DNA from: Rhizobium lentis
GTDB taxonomy: Bacteria; Pseudomonadota; Alphaproteobacteria; Rhizobiales; Rhizobiaceae
Length of the DNA stretch: 64,000 nt
Direction: 5' to 3'
Assembly: GCF_014200175.1 (NCBI RefSeq)
Contig: NZ_JACHBD010000001.1
Span: forward strand, 434,001-498,000
Position numbers and translations under genes: made by a program. Below the pieces are notes generated by a model. The model had not been told where the DNA came from and made no database searches. It was given only the letters and a program-made list of their open reading frames with translations. Shown piece by piece: positions 1 to 9,002 of the stretch (its first letter is position 1; each line of letters begins with the position of its first letter).

Positions 1-67
1 CATTGACGCGCTCGGCGCCGGGAAACGGCCCGTATTCACGCAGGATATTCGCTGCTGATTTTTTCAT
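1..67 (-). CDS. 5' end of a gene running off the left edge (possible beta-propeller protein)
   Basis: An ATG at 67-65 follows a strong GGAGGGAAGG ribosome binding site. The reading frame stays open to base 1 and gives 22 residues that include NILREYGPFPGAERV. That start reminds me of rhizobial Vgb/gluconolactonase-like propeller proteins, but only from memory. The gene lies 28 bp downstream of the regulator at 96-1316 on the same strand, so the two may be co-transcribed. Confidence 0.5.
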   Translation of the reverse strand, partial: MKKSAANILREYGPFPGAERVN

Positions 68-95
68 CGCTTCCTTCCCTCCAGTTCGGCTCATC

Positions 96-1316
96 CTAAT
101 CGGTTAGCAGTGGCCCGGGGAGTAACAAGATCGTCGGGAAACCCGGCAGCGGCGGGCTCATCCAGCGCCGTGCACGACCGCGCCCGAGCGACTGCACCCT
201 GCCTTCGCCGGCAAGGGCATCCAGCGCACGCTGCACGGTGCGGGGGCTGGCCGCAAGCGCGATCGCCAGGGCCGAGCTCGACCACGCCTCGCCATCGGCC
301 AGGAATGCGAGCACGGCCCCATGCTGACCTTCGACCAGCGGCGCCAGCACTGCGATATCGCCGGCGGCGCGTGGCGAAAGGGCAAAACCGCGCTTCGTCG
401 CCGAGACCTCCGCCAGTCCGGCAAGTGCTGCGCGCAGCCGGCCGATCTCGACGCGCAGCCGGGCGCGATGTGATTCATCGGCATGTTTGCCACGAAAGGC
501 ACGCGCGATGAGCGTACCCCTTGCCACATCCGCCGGCCAGGCTTCGGCGAGCGTACGGGCGAGTGCAAACAGCACCGGCCGCGTCGCCAGCGAAACGGCA
601 TTGCCCGCGCTCCAGACCACATGACGGCAGGCATCGACGACGAGCGTGCGGGAGGAAAGCAGGGCTTCCACCTCCGCAAGCCGCAGCGAACGCTCCTGCC
701 CGCGCGAAACCAGCCGTGCCGCCGGGGTCGCGAGCACCAGCGCGGCGGCTTCGACCTCCCGGGTCAAAGCGGGGATATCGGCCGTGCGCGCGGCAAGCCT
801 CGCCCGGTCGAAGGCAGATCGTGCCGCCTCGGTTCGCAGACGCCGGACGGCAATTCCTGATACCACCAGCTCGTGGGCGGCCCGCAAAGCCGGCGGCAGC
901 GGCGTCGGATCGAGCGCTGCGAGCGCGCGTTCTGCCTCGTCGAGGCGGCCGATCAGCACCAACCTGCGGATGGCGACATTGCCCGCATGGGCGGCGTTGA
1001 CCCTGTCGCCATGCGCCTCCAGCACTTTGCGCGCCGCGTCCAGCGCCTTGACCGGCCAGGTCAGATCGCGCGAGACAAGCGCGATCTCGGCCTCGGCGAC
1101 CACGCAGCGCGCCCGCGCCACAGCCTCCCGCGGACCGAAGGCGCGCGCCGCATTCTTCAAGAGCGCCTTGGCGCGCGCGAGATCGCCGAGCTGCGCCATG
1201 GCGATGCCTCGCAATGCCAGCGCCGGCGGGTCGTCGCGCAGCGCCACCCGCTTCAGTGCGCCCAGTGCATCGCCCGATGCCAGCGCCAGCGCCGCGGCCG
1301 TGATCAGCGAGTCCAT
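96..1316 (-). CDS. Helical-repeat transcriptional regulator with C-terminal winged helix
   Basis: This is a 406-residue cytoplasmic protein. Residues 1-200 are an Ala/Leu-rich chain of helix pairs resembling TPRs. Around 345-385 there is a winged-helix pattern (SSSALAIALAASPRTVQRAL, then a Gly-Arg wing). No sensor domain or membrane segment is visible. It is divergent from the DUF899 gene at 1434, and the 117-bp gap would hold both promoters. It could control that gene and the partial gene behind it, but this rests on position only. The HTH at the C-terminus of a repeat protein is like rhizobial helix-turn-helix proteins of unknown target. Confidence 0.7.
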   Translation of the reverse strand: MDSLITAAALALASGDALGALKRVALRDDPPALALRGIAMAQLGDLARAKALLKNAARAFGPREAVARARCVVAEAEIALVSRDLTWPVKALDAARKVLEAHGDRVNAAHAGNVAIRRLVLIGRLDEAERALAALDPTPLPPALRAAHELVVSGIAVRRLRTEAARSAFDRARLAARTADIPALTREVEAAALVLATPAARLVSRGQERSLRLAEVEALLSSRTLVVDACRHVVWSAGNAVSLATRPVLFALARTLAEAWPADVARGTLIARAFRGKHADESHRARLRVEIGRLRAALAGLAEVSATKRGFALSPRAAGDIAVLAPLVEGQHGAVLAFLADGEAWSSSALAIALAASPRTVQRALDALAGEGRVQSLGRGRARRWMSPPLPGFPTILLLPGPLLTD

Positions 1317-1433
1317 TCAAATCCCGTCACACTTGTCACTCCCGCCATTCCCCTGTCCGGCCGTAATCTGCTCGGCGCCGGCAGACAATCCGCGCCGGAT
1401 GGTACGACGACAGACAGGCAAAGGAGAAGACCC

Positions 1434-2231
1434 ATGACGGCACAGCTGAATGCAACGCGCGAGCAATGGCTGGCAGCAAGGCTCGATCTGCTCGAGGAGG
1501 AGAAGGAACTGACCCGCCGAAGCGACGCGCTGGCCCTGAAGCGCCAGCAATTGCCCCGCGTCAGGATAGAAAAGGAATATCGCTTCCACACCGAAAGCGG
1601 CGATGCCTCGCTGAAGCATCTCTTCGGCGGGCGCTCGCAACTTCTCGTCTACCACTTCATGTTCGGACCGGATTACAGCGCCGGCTGCCCCTCCTGCTCC
1701 TCGATCGCCGACGGCTTCAACGGTTTCTTCGTCCATCTCGAAAATCACGACGTCGCCTTCTGGGCCGTTTCGCGCGCGCCGCTTGCAAAACTTCTGGCGT
1801 TCCGACAGCGCATGGACTGGCGCTTCCCCTGGGCATCCTCCGGCGGCAGCGATTTCAACAGCGATTTCGGCGTCTGGTTCAGCGACGAGCAGCAGCGGCT
1901 GGGCGGCGTGGAATATAATTACCGCCGCGAACCGCCCGCCCCCGAACCGATGCCCAGCCGGAACATTGAGGAATGGCAGCAACGCGGCAGTGACGAGCCG
2001 ATCACGCAAATCGCCGCCATGACCGGCACCGATGTGCCTACCTATGTCCGCGACCGGCCGGGCGTCAGCGCCTTCGAGCTCATCGACGGCGCCGTCTACC
2101 ACAGCTATTCCAGTTATGCGCGCGGATTGGATGGCCTCTGGGGCGTGTACCAATGGCTCGATCGCGCGCCGAAGGGTCGCAACGAAACCGGCATCTGGTG
2201 GCGCCATCACGACCGCTACGGCAAGGAGTGA
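1434..2231 (+). CDS. DUF899 family thioredoxin-like protein
   Basis: The protein has 265 residues. ATG 1434 is chosen because AGGAGAAG lies just upstream; the frame extends farther 5' only through non-conserved sequence. Family marks include the charged N-terminal helix, FMFGPDYSAGCPSCSS (a thioredoxin-like CxxC), and the late FELIDGAVYHSYSSYARG stretch. DUF899 proteins are thioredoxin-fold proteins, and no reaction has been established for them to my knowledge. The next gene starts about 5 bp after the stop, so the two are probably one operon. Confidence 0.85.
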   Translation: MTAQLNATREQWLAARLDLLEEEKELTRRSDALALKRQQLPRVRIEKEYRFHTESGDASLKHLFGGRSQLLVYHFMFGPDYSAGCPSCSSIADGFNGFFVHLENHDVAFWAVSRAPLAKLLAFRQRMDWRFPWASSGGSDFNSDFGVWFSDEQQRLGGVEYNYRREPPAPEPMPSRNIEEWQQRGSDEPITQIAAMTGTDVPTYVRDRPGVSAFELIDGAVYHSYSSYARGLDGLWGVYQWLDRAPKGRNETGIWWRHHDRYGKE

Positions 2232-2236
2232 CGGTG

Positions 2237-2599
2237 ATGCTGCTCTCTGGCCACAGCTCGAAAAGCGGCAGCGAACACGCTGCGCCAGGCGGCGGAGCCG
2301 CCTTCAATCCAGCCGAATGGCTGTCTGTATCGGCCGCCGCCGACGGAGCGGCCGGCAGACCGGGCGAATCCGCCCGGAGTTTGCCCGCCGCCGACTGGCT
2401 GTCGCTTGCTGCTGCGCCGACCTTCGCAATCATGGCATTACTGACGGCCGCGACCGGCAGTACTGACACGATCTGCGTGAGCGCGCCCGATACCTTCCCG
2501 ATCGGCGGAATGGTGCCGATGTATCTGCTGATGAGCGGCTTTCACCTGGCGCCTTGGCTGCGGCTTGTCGCACGTTGGCAGCGCGTGAGCCGGAGGTAA
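2237..2599 (+). CDS. Small hypothetical membrane protein
   Basis: The predicted product has 120 residues. ATG 2237 (or GTG 2234) lies 5 bp after the DUF899 stop and behind AAGGAGTGACG, which suggests translational coupling. The N-terminal half is polar and low complexity. Two hydrophobic segments follow (about 55-75 and 88-105), the second containing GGMVPMYLLMSGFHLAPWL. I recall similar small proteins beside DUF899 genes in rhizobia but know no function. A coding-like stretch continues in the same frame after the TAA. Confidence 0.6.
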   Translation: MLLSGHSSKSGSEHAAPGGGAAFNPAEWLSVSAAADGAAGRPGESARSLPAADWLSLAAAPTFAIMALLTAATGSTDTICVSAPDTFPIGGMVPMYLLMSGFHLAPWLRLVARWQRVSRR

Positions 2600-2764
2600 T
2601 GGATCAGCTTCACTCCATACGGTCCTGACCGATCCTTCAAGACGACTGAAAAGTCCCTGCCCGATATCACCGACATCAGGCTGCCGAACCCGCTTGACCT
2701 GAAGCTGTTCGAAAAGACGTGTTTCTTGAAAAACGGAAAGATGGCCTTCGCCGCGGCGCTTTAG
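2600..2764 (+). pseudogene. Orphan in-frame coding tail after a stop codon
   Basis: Directly after the TAA at 2597-2599, the same frame stays open for 54 codons to a TAG at 2762-2764. It reads like a real C-terminus (ISFTPYGPDRSFKTTEKSLP, then PNPLDLKLFEKTCFLKNGK). No start codon or ribosome binding site precedes it. Possible explanations are the last part of a deleted gene or a C-terminal extension cut off by a nonsense mutation. I do not recognise the family. Confidence 0.35.
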
Positions 2765-2777
2765 GAAACTGCGTTGC

Positions 2778-2823
2778 CCCGGTCGCAGGTCTCACGCCTG
2801 ACCCGCGACCGGGTGTTTGCCGG
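2778..2823. terminator. Hairpin between gene remnant and LLM gene
   Basis: A perfect 9-bp inverted repeat (CCCGGTCGC / GCGACCGGG) has a 28-nt spacer. It lies just after the remnant's stop and lacks a long T run, so it may be a weak terminator or a mosaic repeat. The remainder of 2824-3131 shows no gene I can support. Confidence 0.35.
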
Positions 2824-3131
2824 CGGAACAGTTCGCACCTCCGGCGTGAACGCAAGAGGGTGGAACTTGCTCCGCTGAGCCCGATTAATCATAGTGCCGG
2901 CATGAGCGGATACGATAGCCCTTTCGAGTATTATGGTCGATGTCGCTAGCCGTAGAGCTCGCCACCGTGGCCTGACGCCCCGACGATGGACCGGAGAGAG
3001 ACCGAGGGAAGGCTCGGCAACAGGCATATGATAGCGCCGATGCACCGCGCCTCAGTTCCGATTGTCATGCAACCCGAAACTGTGCAATGACCTGTCGACC
3101 CCAGACACAACGGATCAAGGTGCGTATCAGC

Positions 3132-4154
3132 ATGAAGAAGATCGGATTCCTTTCGTTCGGGCACTGGACGCCCTCGCCGCAATCGCAGACCCGCTCGGCG
3201 GGCGACGCGCTGCTGCAGTCGATCGATCTTGCCGTCGCCGCTGAAGAGATCGGTGCCGACGGCGCCTATTTTCGCGTACACCACTTCGCCCGGCAGCTGG
3301 CCTCGCCCTTCCCGCTCCTGGCAGCCGTCGGTGCTAAGACCAGCCGGATCGAGATCGGCACGGCCGTCATCGACATGCGCTACGAGAATCCGCTCTATAT
3401 GGCCGAGGATGCGGGTGCCGCCGATCTGATCGCCGGCGGTCGGCTGCAGCTCGGCGTCAGCCGCGGTTCGCCCGAGCAGGTGATCGATGGCTGGCGCCAT
3501 TTCGGCTATGCCCCGCAGGAAGGTCAGGACGAGGCCGAAATGGCGCGGCGCCACGCGGAAGTCTTCCTTGAGGTGCTGCGCGGCGAAGGCTTTGCCAAGC
3601 CGAACCCGCGGCCGATGTTTCCCAACCCGCCCGGTCTCCTGCGTCTCGAACCGCATTCGGAGGGTCTGCGCGAGCGGATCTGGTGGGGCGCCAGCTCCAA
3701 CGCCACCGCCGTCTGGGCGGCAAAGCTCGGCATGAACCTGCAGAGTTCGACGCTGAAGGACGACGAGACGGGAGAGCCGTTCCACGTCCAGCAGGCCGAT
3801 CAGATCCGCGCTTACCGCGAGGCCTGGAAGGCCGCCGGTCACACCCGCCAGCCGCGCGTCTCGGTCAGCCGCAGCATCTTCGCGCTGGTCGACGAGCGCG
3901 ACCGCGCCTATTTCGGCTATGGCGGCGACGAAGGCGACAAGATCGGCTTCATCGACGAGAAGACTCGGGCAATCTTCGGCCGCAGCTACGCCGCCGAGCC
4001 CGATGTACTGATCAAGCAGCTCGCCGAAGACGAGGCGATCGCCGAGGCCGACACGCTGCTGCTCACCGTCCCCAACCAGCTCGGCGTCGAATATAATGCG
4101 CATGTCATCGATGCGATCCTGACCCACGTCGCACCGGCGCTCGGCTGGCGGTGA
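3132..4154 (+). CDS. LLM class flavin-dependent oxidoreductase
   Basis: A 340-residue luciferase-like monooxygenase family protein, expected to use reduced flavin to oxidise a small organic substrate in the cytoplasm. The family shows in the opening strand MKKIGFLSFGHW, in AEEIGADGAYFRVHHF, in the strand IEIGTAVIDMRYENP, and in LQLGVSRGSPEQVI. ATG 3132 matches the start of the barrel's first strand; the frame extends upstream without a good ribosome binding site. The gene stands alone, followed by a RIME-like repeat. The substrate cannot be read from the sequence. Confidence 0.85.
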   Translation: MKKIGFLSFGHWTPSPQSQTRSAGDALLQSIDLAVAAEEIGADGAYFRVHHFARQLASPFPLLAAVGAKTSRIEIGTAVIDMRYENPLYMAEDAGAADLIAGGRLQLGVSRGSPEQVIDGWRHFGYAPQEGQDEAEMARRHAEVFLEVLRGEGFAKPNPRPMFPNPPGLLRLEPHSEGLRERIWWGASSNATAVWAAKLGMNLQSSTLKDDETGEPFHVQQADQIRAYREAWKAAGHTRQPRVSVSRSIFALVDERDRAYFGYGGDEGDKIGFIDEKTRAIFGRSYAAEPDVLIKQLAEDEAIAEADTLLLTVPNQLGVEYNAHVIDAILTHVAPALGWR

Positions 4155-4203
4155 GAGAACTTAAGACGGCCGCGATAGCGGCTTAGTGGACGAGCGATGA
4201 TGC

Positions 4204-4399
4204 GAGGGCGGGCCGTTGCCCACCCTCTGCCCATCTCCCGGCAAGGAGGGAGATTGCAAGAGGTTCGGCCATCCGTCCCTTTTTCCGTAGCGAACGAACT
4301 ATGCGGCAGTTGTTTGGGAAAAACCAACGCGCCCAGCCGATCTCCCCTTGTTGGGGAGATGCCCGGCAGGGCAGAGCGGGTGTTATACGGCCCGCCCTC
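4204..4399. repeat. RIME-like mosaic intergenic element, copy A
   Basis: A 196-bp element is bounded by a perfect 12-bp inverted repeat (GAGGGCGGGCCG / CGGCCCGCCCTC). Inside are further palindromes: CATCTCCCGGCAAGGAGGGAG and ATCTCCCC-TTGTT-GGGGAGAT, followed by GCCCGGCAGGGCAGAG. The same right-hand block recurs at 40959-41141. Rhizobial RIME elements have this composition; the assignment is from memory. The rest of the 4155-4576 gap holds no gene I can support. Confidence 0.7.
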
Positions 4400-4576
4400 T
4401 CTTAACCTGTGCCCCACGTACCCATAGCGGCCGCGCCGGAGAGCGCATCTGCCATCCCACCGCCGCGTGAACGAAGCCTCGGGACCTTACTGCCGCGCCG
4501 GACGTTGATGGTGCGAACCTTGAATCGGCTGCACCACGACCGAATTAAGGCCGTAGCCCGAACCGCGAGTTGCCCC

Positions 4577-5482
4577 ATGCCGCGCACGAACCTCAACGAT
4601 ATCCTGATCTTCATGGCCGTCGTCGATGCCGGAAGCTTCATCGGCGGCGGCCAGGCTATGGGCCTGTCCCGATCGGCAGCAGGAAAGGCCGTCATCCGCC
4701 TGGAAGACCGCCTCGGCACGCGCCTGCTCAACCGCACCACGAGAAGGCTGAGCCTGACCGACGAAGGCCGGGTATTCTATCAACATGGTCTGGAAGTCCT
4801 CGCTTCGGTCGACGAGGCGGAGGCGAGCGTGGCGGGTCAGAGCGCCGCGCCGCGGGGCGTTCTCAGGCTCACCGTTCCCGATGCCTTCGGGCGGCTCGTC
4901 GTTCTGCCCATCGTCGAAAAATATCTTCTGGCCTGGCCCGGCATCCAGGCCGAAGTGAACTTCACCGATCGCAAGGCCGACATCCTCGAAGAAGGTTTCG
5001 ATCTGGCAATTCGGATCGGCACGATGCCGCCGGCATCCGACACCCGGCTGCTTTCGCGGGTGATCGCAGCCGACAGGGCGCGGCTCTGCGCCTCGCCATC
5101 TTATCTCGCCGACCGTGGCGAGCCGCGCGACATTGACGATCTCGCCGCCCACGATTGCCTGGTCTTTTCCAGCCGCGATCAACGGCAAGGCTGGCGCTTT
5201 CGCGGCGAAGGCGAAGCCTGGGTCAAGGCGCAGGGCCGCAGCCGCCTAAGGCTCGACAGCGACGAGGCGATCCGCGACGCCGCCGTCGCAGGCCTCGGTA
5301 TAGCTCTGCTCCCCGACTTTCTCGTCGCAGCCGATCTCGTCGCCGGCCGCCTCCGCCACGTCCTGCCGGAGCTCGAAACCGATGACGTCAAGATCGTCAC
5401 ACTCTATCCCGACAAGCGCCTGCTGGAACCGCGGGTGCGCCGCTTCATCGACCTGATGACCAAGGAGCTCGGGCATCAGTGA
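4577..5482 (+). CDS. LysR family transcriptional regulator
   Basis: A 301-residue DNA-binding regulator with an N-terminal winged helix-turn-helix (about 4-63: LNDILIFMAVVDAGSFIGGG, then SRSAAGKAVIRLEDRLGTRLL). A periplasmic-binding-protein-like effector domain follows (about 92-297). ATG 4577 is the conventional LysR start; the frame extends farther upstream without coding character. Its last 38 bp overlap the 3' end of the convergent MFS gene. The effector and target are unknown. Confidence 0.9.
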   Translation: MPRTNLNDILIFMAVVDAGSFIGGGQAMGLSRSAAGKAVIRLEDRLGTRLLNRTTRRLSLTDEGRVFYQHGLEVLASVDEAEASVAGQSAAPRGVLRLTVPDAFGRLVVLPIVEKYLLAWPGIQAEVNFTDRKADILEEGFDLAIRIGTMPPASDTRLLSRVIAADRARLCASPSYLADRGEPRDIDDLAAHDCLVFSSRDQRQGWRFRGEGEAWVKAQGRSRLRLDSDEAIRDAAVAGLGIALLPDFLVAADLVAGRLRHVLPELETDDVKIVTLYPDKRLLEPRVRRFIDLMTKELGHQ

Positions 5483-6713
5483 GCGCTGCGATCTCCCTGT
5501 CAAACCCGCGAAAACTCTTCAGCGCCAGCGGCGCAAGCGTGGTCGCGAGATAGGCAATCCCCATCAGGAACAGTGCGGCGGCAAGGCCGAGCGTGCTGAT
5601 CAGCGCGCCGCCGGCGAGGCCGCCGAAGGGGATGAGGGTGAAGCAAAGGGCGGTGTTCAATGCGGTGACCCGACCGGTCAGCGGCTTGGGGATGCGCTCG
5701 AAGATGACCGCCGACAGGATCGGGTTGAGAAAGCCCGACGCGAATCCTGCGATGGCGAGCGTCGCAAAGACGAGGCCGATGGGCGCATCCAGCGCGGGAA
5801 CGAGAAAGCGCGGAAAGCCGGTCAGGAGGAAGGCCACGGTATAAATCGTCAGGCGCGGCATGCGCTCGCCGATCGCCGCGGCAATCGCAGCACCCGCGAT
5901 CGAGGCGCCGGCGAAGGCGGCGAACATCGCCCCGAGCAGCTCGGGCCCATGGCCGGCATCCCGTGTCCAGACCGGCAGTAGCACCGCATGATAGGCCTGG
6001 TCGAATAGATTGGTGACCGCCACCATGGTGACGATGCTGACGAGCACGGCATCGCTGCGCAGAAAGTGCCAGCCCTCCCGGAGATCGTCGAGATAGGAAG
6101 GCAGCTTGCCCGACGGCGCGACGGACCGATCGGGAGCGCGCCGCATGCCGGGTATGCCGGTCGCGACGACCAGCGCTGCGGCGGCGAAGGTGGCGGCGTT
6201 GACGAGGAGCGCCTGACCCGGGCCAATCAATCCGATCAATGCGCCGGCGCCGGCAGCGCCTACCGTTGAGGCCAGTCGTTCGATGGCGCTGGAGGTGCCG
6301 GTCACCCGCTCGAGCGGCACGGCTGCCAGCGCAGCGATATCGGGAACCATCGCCTGCTTGGCGGCATCGGAGGGCCCCCGCAACAAGCCCATGGCGAAAA
6401 CGACGGGCAGCAGCACCGGCACTGTCAGCATGCCGAAGAGATCGAGAAGCGGCACCAGCCCGACCGCGATCACCGAGGCCATGTCGCAGACGATGGCGAT
6501 GCGCTTGGCGCCGATGCGGTCGATCAGCGGCCCCCCGAGCGCTTTGGCGAGCACATAAGGCAGCATCTCCATCATCGCCGTCAGCCCGGTCAGCACCGGG
6601 CTGCCTGTGGCGCTTAGCACCAGCCAGGGAATGGCGATGGACGATAGCCGGGTGCCGGAAAGCGAAAGTGTCTCTGCGGCGGCAAGCGCCAGGAATGGCT
6701 TGCCTTCTCTCAC
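5445..6713 (-). CDS. MFS transporter (probable efflux pump)
   Basis: A 422-residue integral inner-membrane protein with about 12 hydrophobic segments and the MFS loop LIDRIGAKRIAI after TM2. The overall pattern resembles EntS/MFS_3 exporters. Start GTG 6713 overlaps the ArsR stop as GTGA, so translation is coupled to the regulator. The 3' end overlaps the LysR gene on the other strand. Coupling to an ArsR repressor suggests inducible efflux of a toxic compound, but the substrate is not visible. Confidence 0.85.
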   Translation of the reverse strand: MREGKPFLALAAAETLSLSGTRLSSIAIPWLVLSATGSPVLTGLTAMMEMLPYVLAKALGGPLIDRIGAKRIAIVCDMASVIAVGLVPLLDLFGMLTVPVLLPVVFAMGLLRGPSDAAKQAMVPDIAALAAVPLERVTGTSSAIERLASTVGAAGAGALIGLIGPGQALLVNAATFAAAALVVATGIPGMRRAPDRSVAPSGKLPSYLDDLREGWHFLRSDAVLVSIVTMVAVTNLFDQAYHAVLLPVWTRDAGHGPELLGAMFAAFAGASIAGAAIAAAIGERMPRLTIYTVAFLLTGFPRFLVPALDAPIGLVFATLAIAGFASGFLNPILSAVIFERIPKPLTGRVTALNTALCFTLIPFGGLAGGALISTLGLAAALFLMGIAYLATTLAPLALKSFRGFDREIAALTDARAPWSSGR

Positions 6714-7360
6714 CGCTCGTCCTCCCGCTCGCGGTGCGGCAGGCGGCCCGGATAGGGAAAGGCATGCAGCATGACATAGAAAGGAACGATGCCAGGATTC
6801 CGGGACGCCGCCTCCCCCAGCGGTGGGGCGGCCCGCATGGCTTCCAGGATGATGCCGGTCAGCCGCTTGGTTAGGGCCTCGGCCTGTTCCGCCGTCATCG
6901 GGATGATGATGTCGTCGGCCGCCGTCGCCTTGCGCCATTCCGCCGGCAGCTCGGCATATTCCTGCAGCGCCTGCTGCATCTGGCCGACCTGCAGTGAGAG
7001 GGCCGCCTGGTTGAAAGCGATGTCGAGATCGAGCGCCTCCCCCTCGGCTTCGCTTGCGGGCACCGAGGTCAGCTCGTGGCTGGCACGCCACCAGCGGTCG
7101 CGCCGCGAGGCATGCGGCGCATCCTCGATGAAACCGTATTGGGCGAGCTGGCGCAGGTGATAGCTGGTCGCGCCGCTGTTCAGGCCCAACCGAACGGCGA
7201 GCTGCGTCGCCGTGGCGGGGCCGTCGATCCTCAGCATGCCGAGCATGCGCAGCCGGACGGGGTGGGCCAGCGCCTTCAGCGCGGACGGTTCGGGCACGAC
7301 ACGGCTGACGGTACGCGAGGCAACAGCATCTGCGGCAGGTTCGGAGTTCTGCTCTTTCAT
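6710..7360 (-). CDS. ArsR-type winged-helix repressor
   Basis: A 216-residue protein with a helix-turn-helix of the ArsR/HTH_20 type near the N-terminus (LKALAHPVRLRMLGMLRIDG, then ATSYHLRQLAQYGFIEDA). A longer helical C-terminal half, LSLQVGQMQQALQEYAELPA, may sense ligand or dimerise. The metal-binding Cys pattern of classical ArsR is absent, so the signal is probably not arsenite. ATG 7360 starts MKEQNSEP. It overlaps the MFS start and probably represses both genes through the dyads just upstream. Confidence 0.85.
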   Translation of the reverse strand: MKEQNSEPAADAVASRTVSRVVPEPSALKALAHPVRLRMLGMLRIDGPATATQLAVRLGLNSGATSYHLRQLAQYGFIEDAPHASRRDRWWRASHELTSVPASEAEGEALDLDIAFNQAALSLQVGQMQQALQEYAELPAEWRKATAADDIIIPMTAEQAEALTKRLTGIILEAMRAAPPLGEAASRNPGIVPFYVMLHAFPYPGRLPHREREDER

Positions 7361-7386
7361 GACCTGATCATACAATCGCAAACATA

Positions 7387-7410
7387 TCTTTGCAAAGATT
7401 TCTTTGTAAA
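7387..7410. promoter_or_regulatory. Putative operator of the ArsR-MFS operon
   Basis: Just upstream of the ArsR start is a perfect 12-bp palindrome TCTTTGCAAAGA (7387-7398), followed by TTTCTTTGTAAA (7399-7410). Together they also form the dyad CAAAGA-TT-TCTTTG (7393-7406). Overlapping dyads of this kind are typical binding sites of small winged-helix dimers. Confidence 0.6.
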
Positions 7411-7518
7411 ATTGTTCGACTTTCGAAAGGCATTTGAAAACCAGCGTCGGCCCTAGCCAAGCATCATCACGCGCCCTAAGACCATCCCCACGATCCGCAT
7501 GAAACGAGGGGGCAAGGG

Positions 7519-8202
7519 ATGTCTGAGGAAGCGCAGAAAAACATCGGCACGTGGTACATCGACCCCGATGCCGAAGACAGGATGGCCGATGGACATGCGC
7601 CCATCTGGCGCCACCTATTCGATCTCATTCTGGAGCGCGACCTCTCCGACAAAAGCGTGCTCGATTTCGGCTGCAATCAGGGCGGCCTGCTGCGCCATCT
7701 CTATGCGATCCGCCCGTTCCGCAAGGCGCTCGGCATCGACATTGCCGAAACCTCCATTGCCAAGGCCGAGACGCTGAAAGGCAATCTGCCGATCCAGCAT
7801 CAGGTTGGCGGCAGGCTCGAGGGCTGGAGCGACGAATTCGACCTCGCCGTCAGCCATGAGGTCATCTATCTCGTCCCCGATATCGACGCGCACGCCGCCG
7901 ACATAAGACAGGCACTGAAGCCGGGCGGCGTCTATTATGCGGTGACCGGCTGTCACACGGACAATCCGCTCTGGCCGAAATGGCGCGAGCTCGTCGCCAA
8001 CCGCACCAATACCGTCGTTCAGGATCGGTCGATCACCGATTACGGCCGCGCCTTCGAAAAGGCAGGCTTCGACGTTTCCGCCCGCAAACTCGAATATGAC
8101 GGATTCATTCCCTTCGTCGCGGATGGCTGGACGCCGGACTTTGCCGATGCGCTGAATTACTACACGCAGACAAAAATCGTCTTCAGGCTGGTGAAGCGCT
8201 AA
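7519..8202 (+). CDS. Class I SAM-dependent methyltransferase
   Basis: The protein has 227 residues. Motif I is LDFGCNQGG (48-56), followed by an acidic residue in ALGIDIAE and a post-motif strand FDLAVSHEVIYLV. GCNQGG is typical of small-molecule methyltransferases. ATG 7519 follows GGGGGCAAGGG. The gene is divergent from the ArsR operon and converges on the siderophore ATPase with a 20-bp overlap. The acceptor substrate is unknown. Confidence 0.85.
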   Translation: MSEEAQKNIGTWYIDPDAEDRMADGHAPIWRHLFDLILERDLSDKSVLDFGCNQGGLLRHLYAIRPFRKALGIDIAETSIAKAETLKGNLPIQHQVGGRLEGWSDEFDLAVSHEVIYLVPDIDAHAADIRQALKPGGVYYAVTGCHTDNPLWPKWRELVANRTNTVVQDRSITDYGRAFEKAGFDVSARKLEYDGFIPFVADGWTPDFADALNYYTQTKIVFRLVKR

Positions 8203-8995
8203 ACACTGCCGGCTGAAGTTTCATCAGCTCCACATCGAAATGCGGCGCACTATTTGGAGCGACCTGGACGAAACGGCCTCTGACACGGAAGATGTCCTGG
8301 ATGAGGTTGCGCTCGGCAAGCTCGCGCGGCGCGCCGTCGAACCTGAGCTGCCCCTTTTCGAGCAGCGAGATGCGGTCGCTGACGGCGATCGCCTGGTTGA
8401 TGTCGTGGATCGCCATGACGACGGTCACGCCCTTTTCCCGGCTCAGCCGATGCACGAGATCGAGCACCTCGACCTGATAGCCGATGTCGAGGAAGGAGGT
8501 CGGCTCGTCGAGCAGCAGGATCTCCGCTTCCTGGGCGAGAGCGGCCGAAATCCACGCCCTCTGTCGCTCCCCGCCGGACAATTCGCGCAGGCTGCGATCG
8601 GCTAAATCAGACAGGTCGGTGCTTTCGAGCGCCCATTCGATCGCCTCTTCGTCGCGGCTGTCATAAGAGCGGAACAAGCCGACATGGGGATAGCGGCCCT
8701 GACGCACGAGTTGGACGACGGTCATCTCGTCCGGTGCGGTCGGCTGCTGCGGCAGGAAGGCGAGCTTCTTCGCCAGCATCCGGCGCGACATGGAGGCGAC
8801 GGCAACGCCGTCGAGCGACGCCCTGCCCTCCGCCGGGCGGATGAGCCCGGCCAGCGCATGCAGCGCCGTGCTCTTGCCAGACCCGTTCGGCCCGATCAGC
8901 GCCCGGATCTCGCCTTTTTCGAGCGAAAGGCTGAAACCGCTGAGGGCCTTTCGCTGGTTGTACATCACTGAGAGGTCGGAACAGGACAATGGCAT
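8183..8995 (-). CDS. Siderophore-type ABC transporter ATPase (FecE/FhuC-like)
   Basis: A 270-residue ABC ATPase with Walker A GPNGSGKST (35-43), a Q-loop at PQQ, signature LSGGERQ (139-145) and Walker B LLLDEPTS. The H-loop is MAIHDIN. The family is the iron-siderophore/B12 type, which pairs with FecCD permeases. ATG 8995 is 7 bp after the permease stop; longer versions of the frame read into the permease gene. It is the last gene of the operon binding protein-permease-permease-ATPase, and hydrolyses ATP on the cytoplasmic side. Confidence 0.92.
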   Translation of the reverse strand: MPLSCSDLSVMYNQRKALSGFSLSLEKGEIRALIGPNGSGKSTALHALAGLIRPAEGRASLDGVAVASMSRRMLAKKLAFLPQQPTAPDEMTVVQLVRQGRYPHVGLFRSYDSRDEEAIEWALESTDLSDLADRSLRELSGGERQRAWISAALAQEAEILLLDEPTSFLDIGYQVEVLDLVHRLSREKGVTVVMAIHDINQAIAVSDRISLLEKGQLRFDGAPRELAERNLIQDIFRVRGRFVQVAPNSAPHFDVELMKLQPAVFSASPA

Positions 8996-9002
8996 CTCGG
9001 CC

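Noticed and set aside
4409..4576. N-terminal extension of the LysR protein and a possible tRNA-like fold in the same stretch
   Set aside because: The LysR helix-turn-helix begins at MPRTNLND (4577), and no cloverleaf with conserved D and T arms can be drawn.
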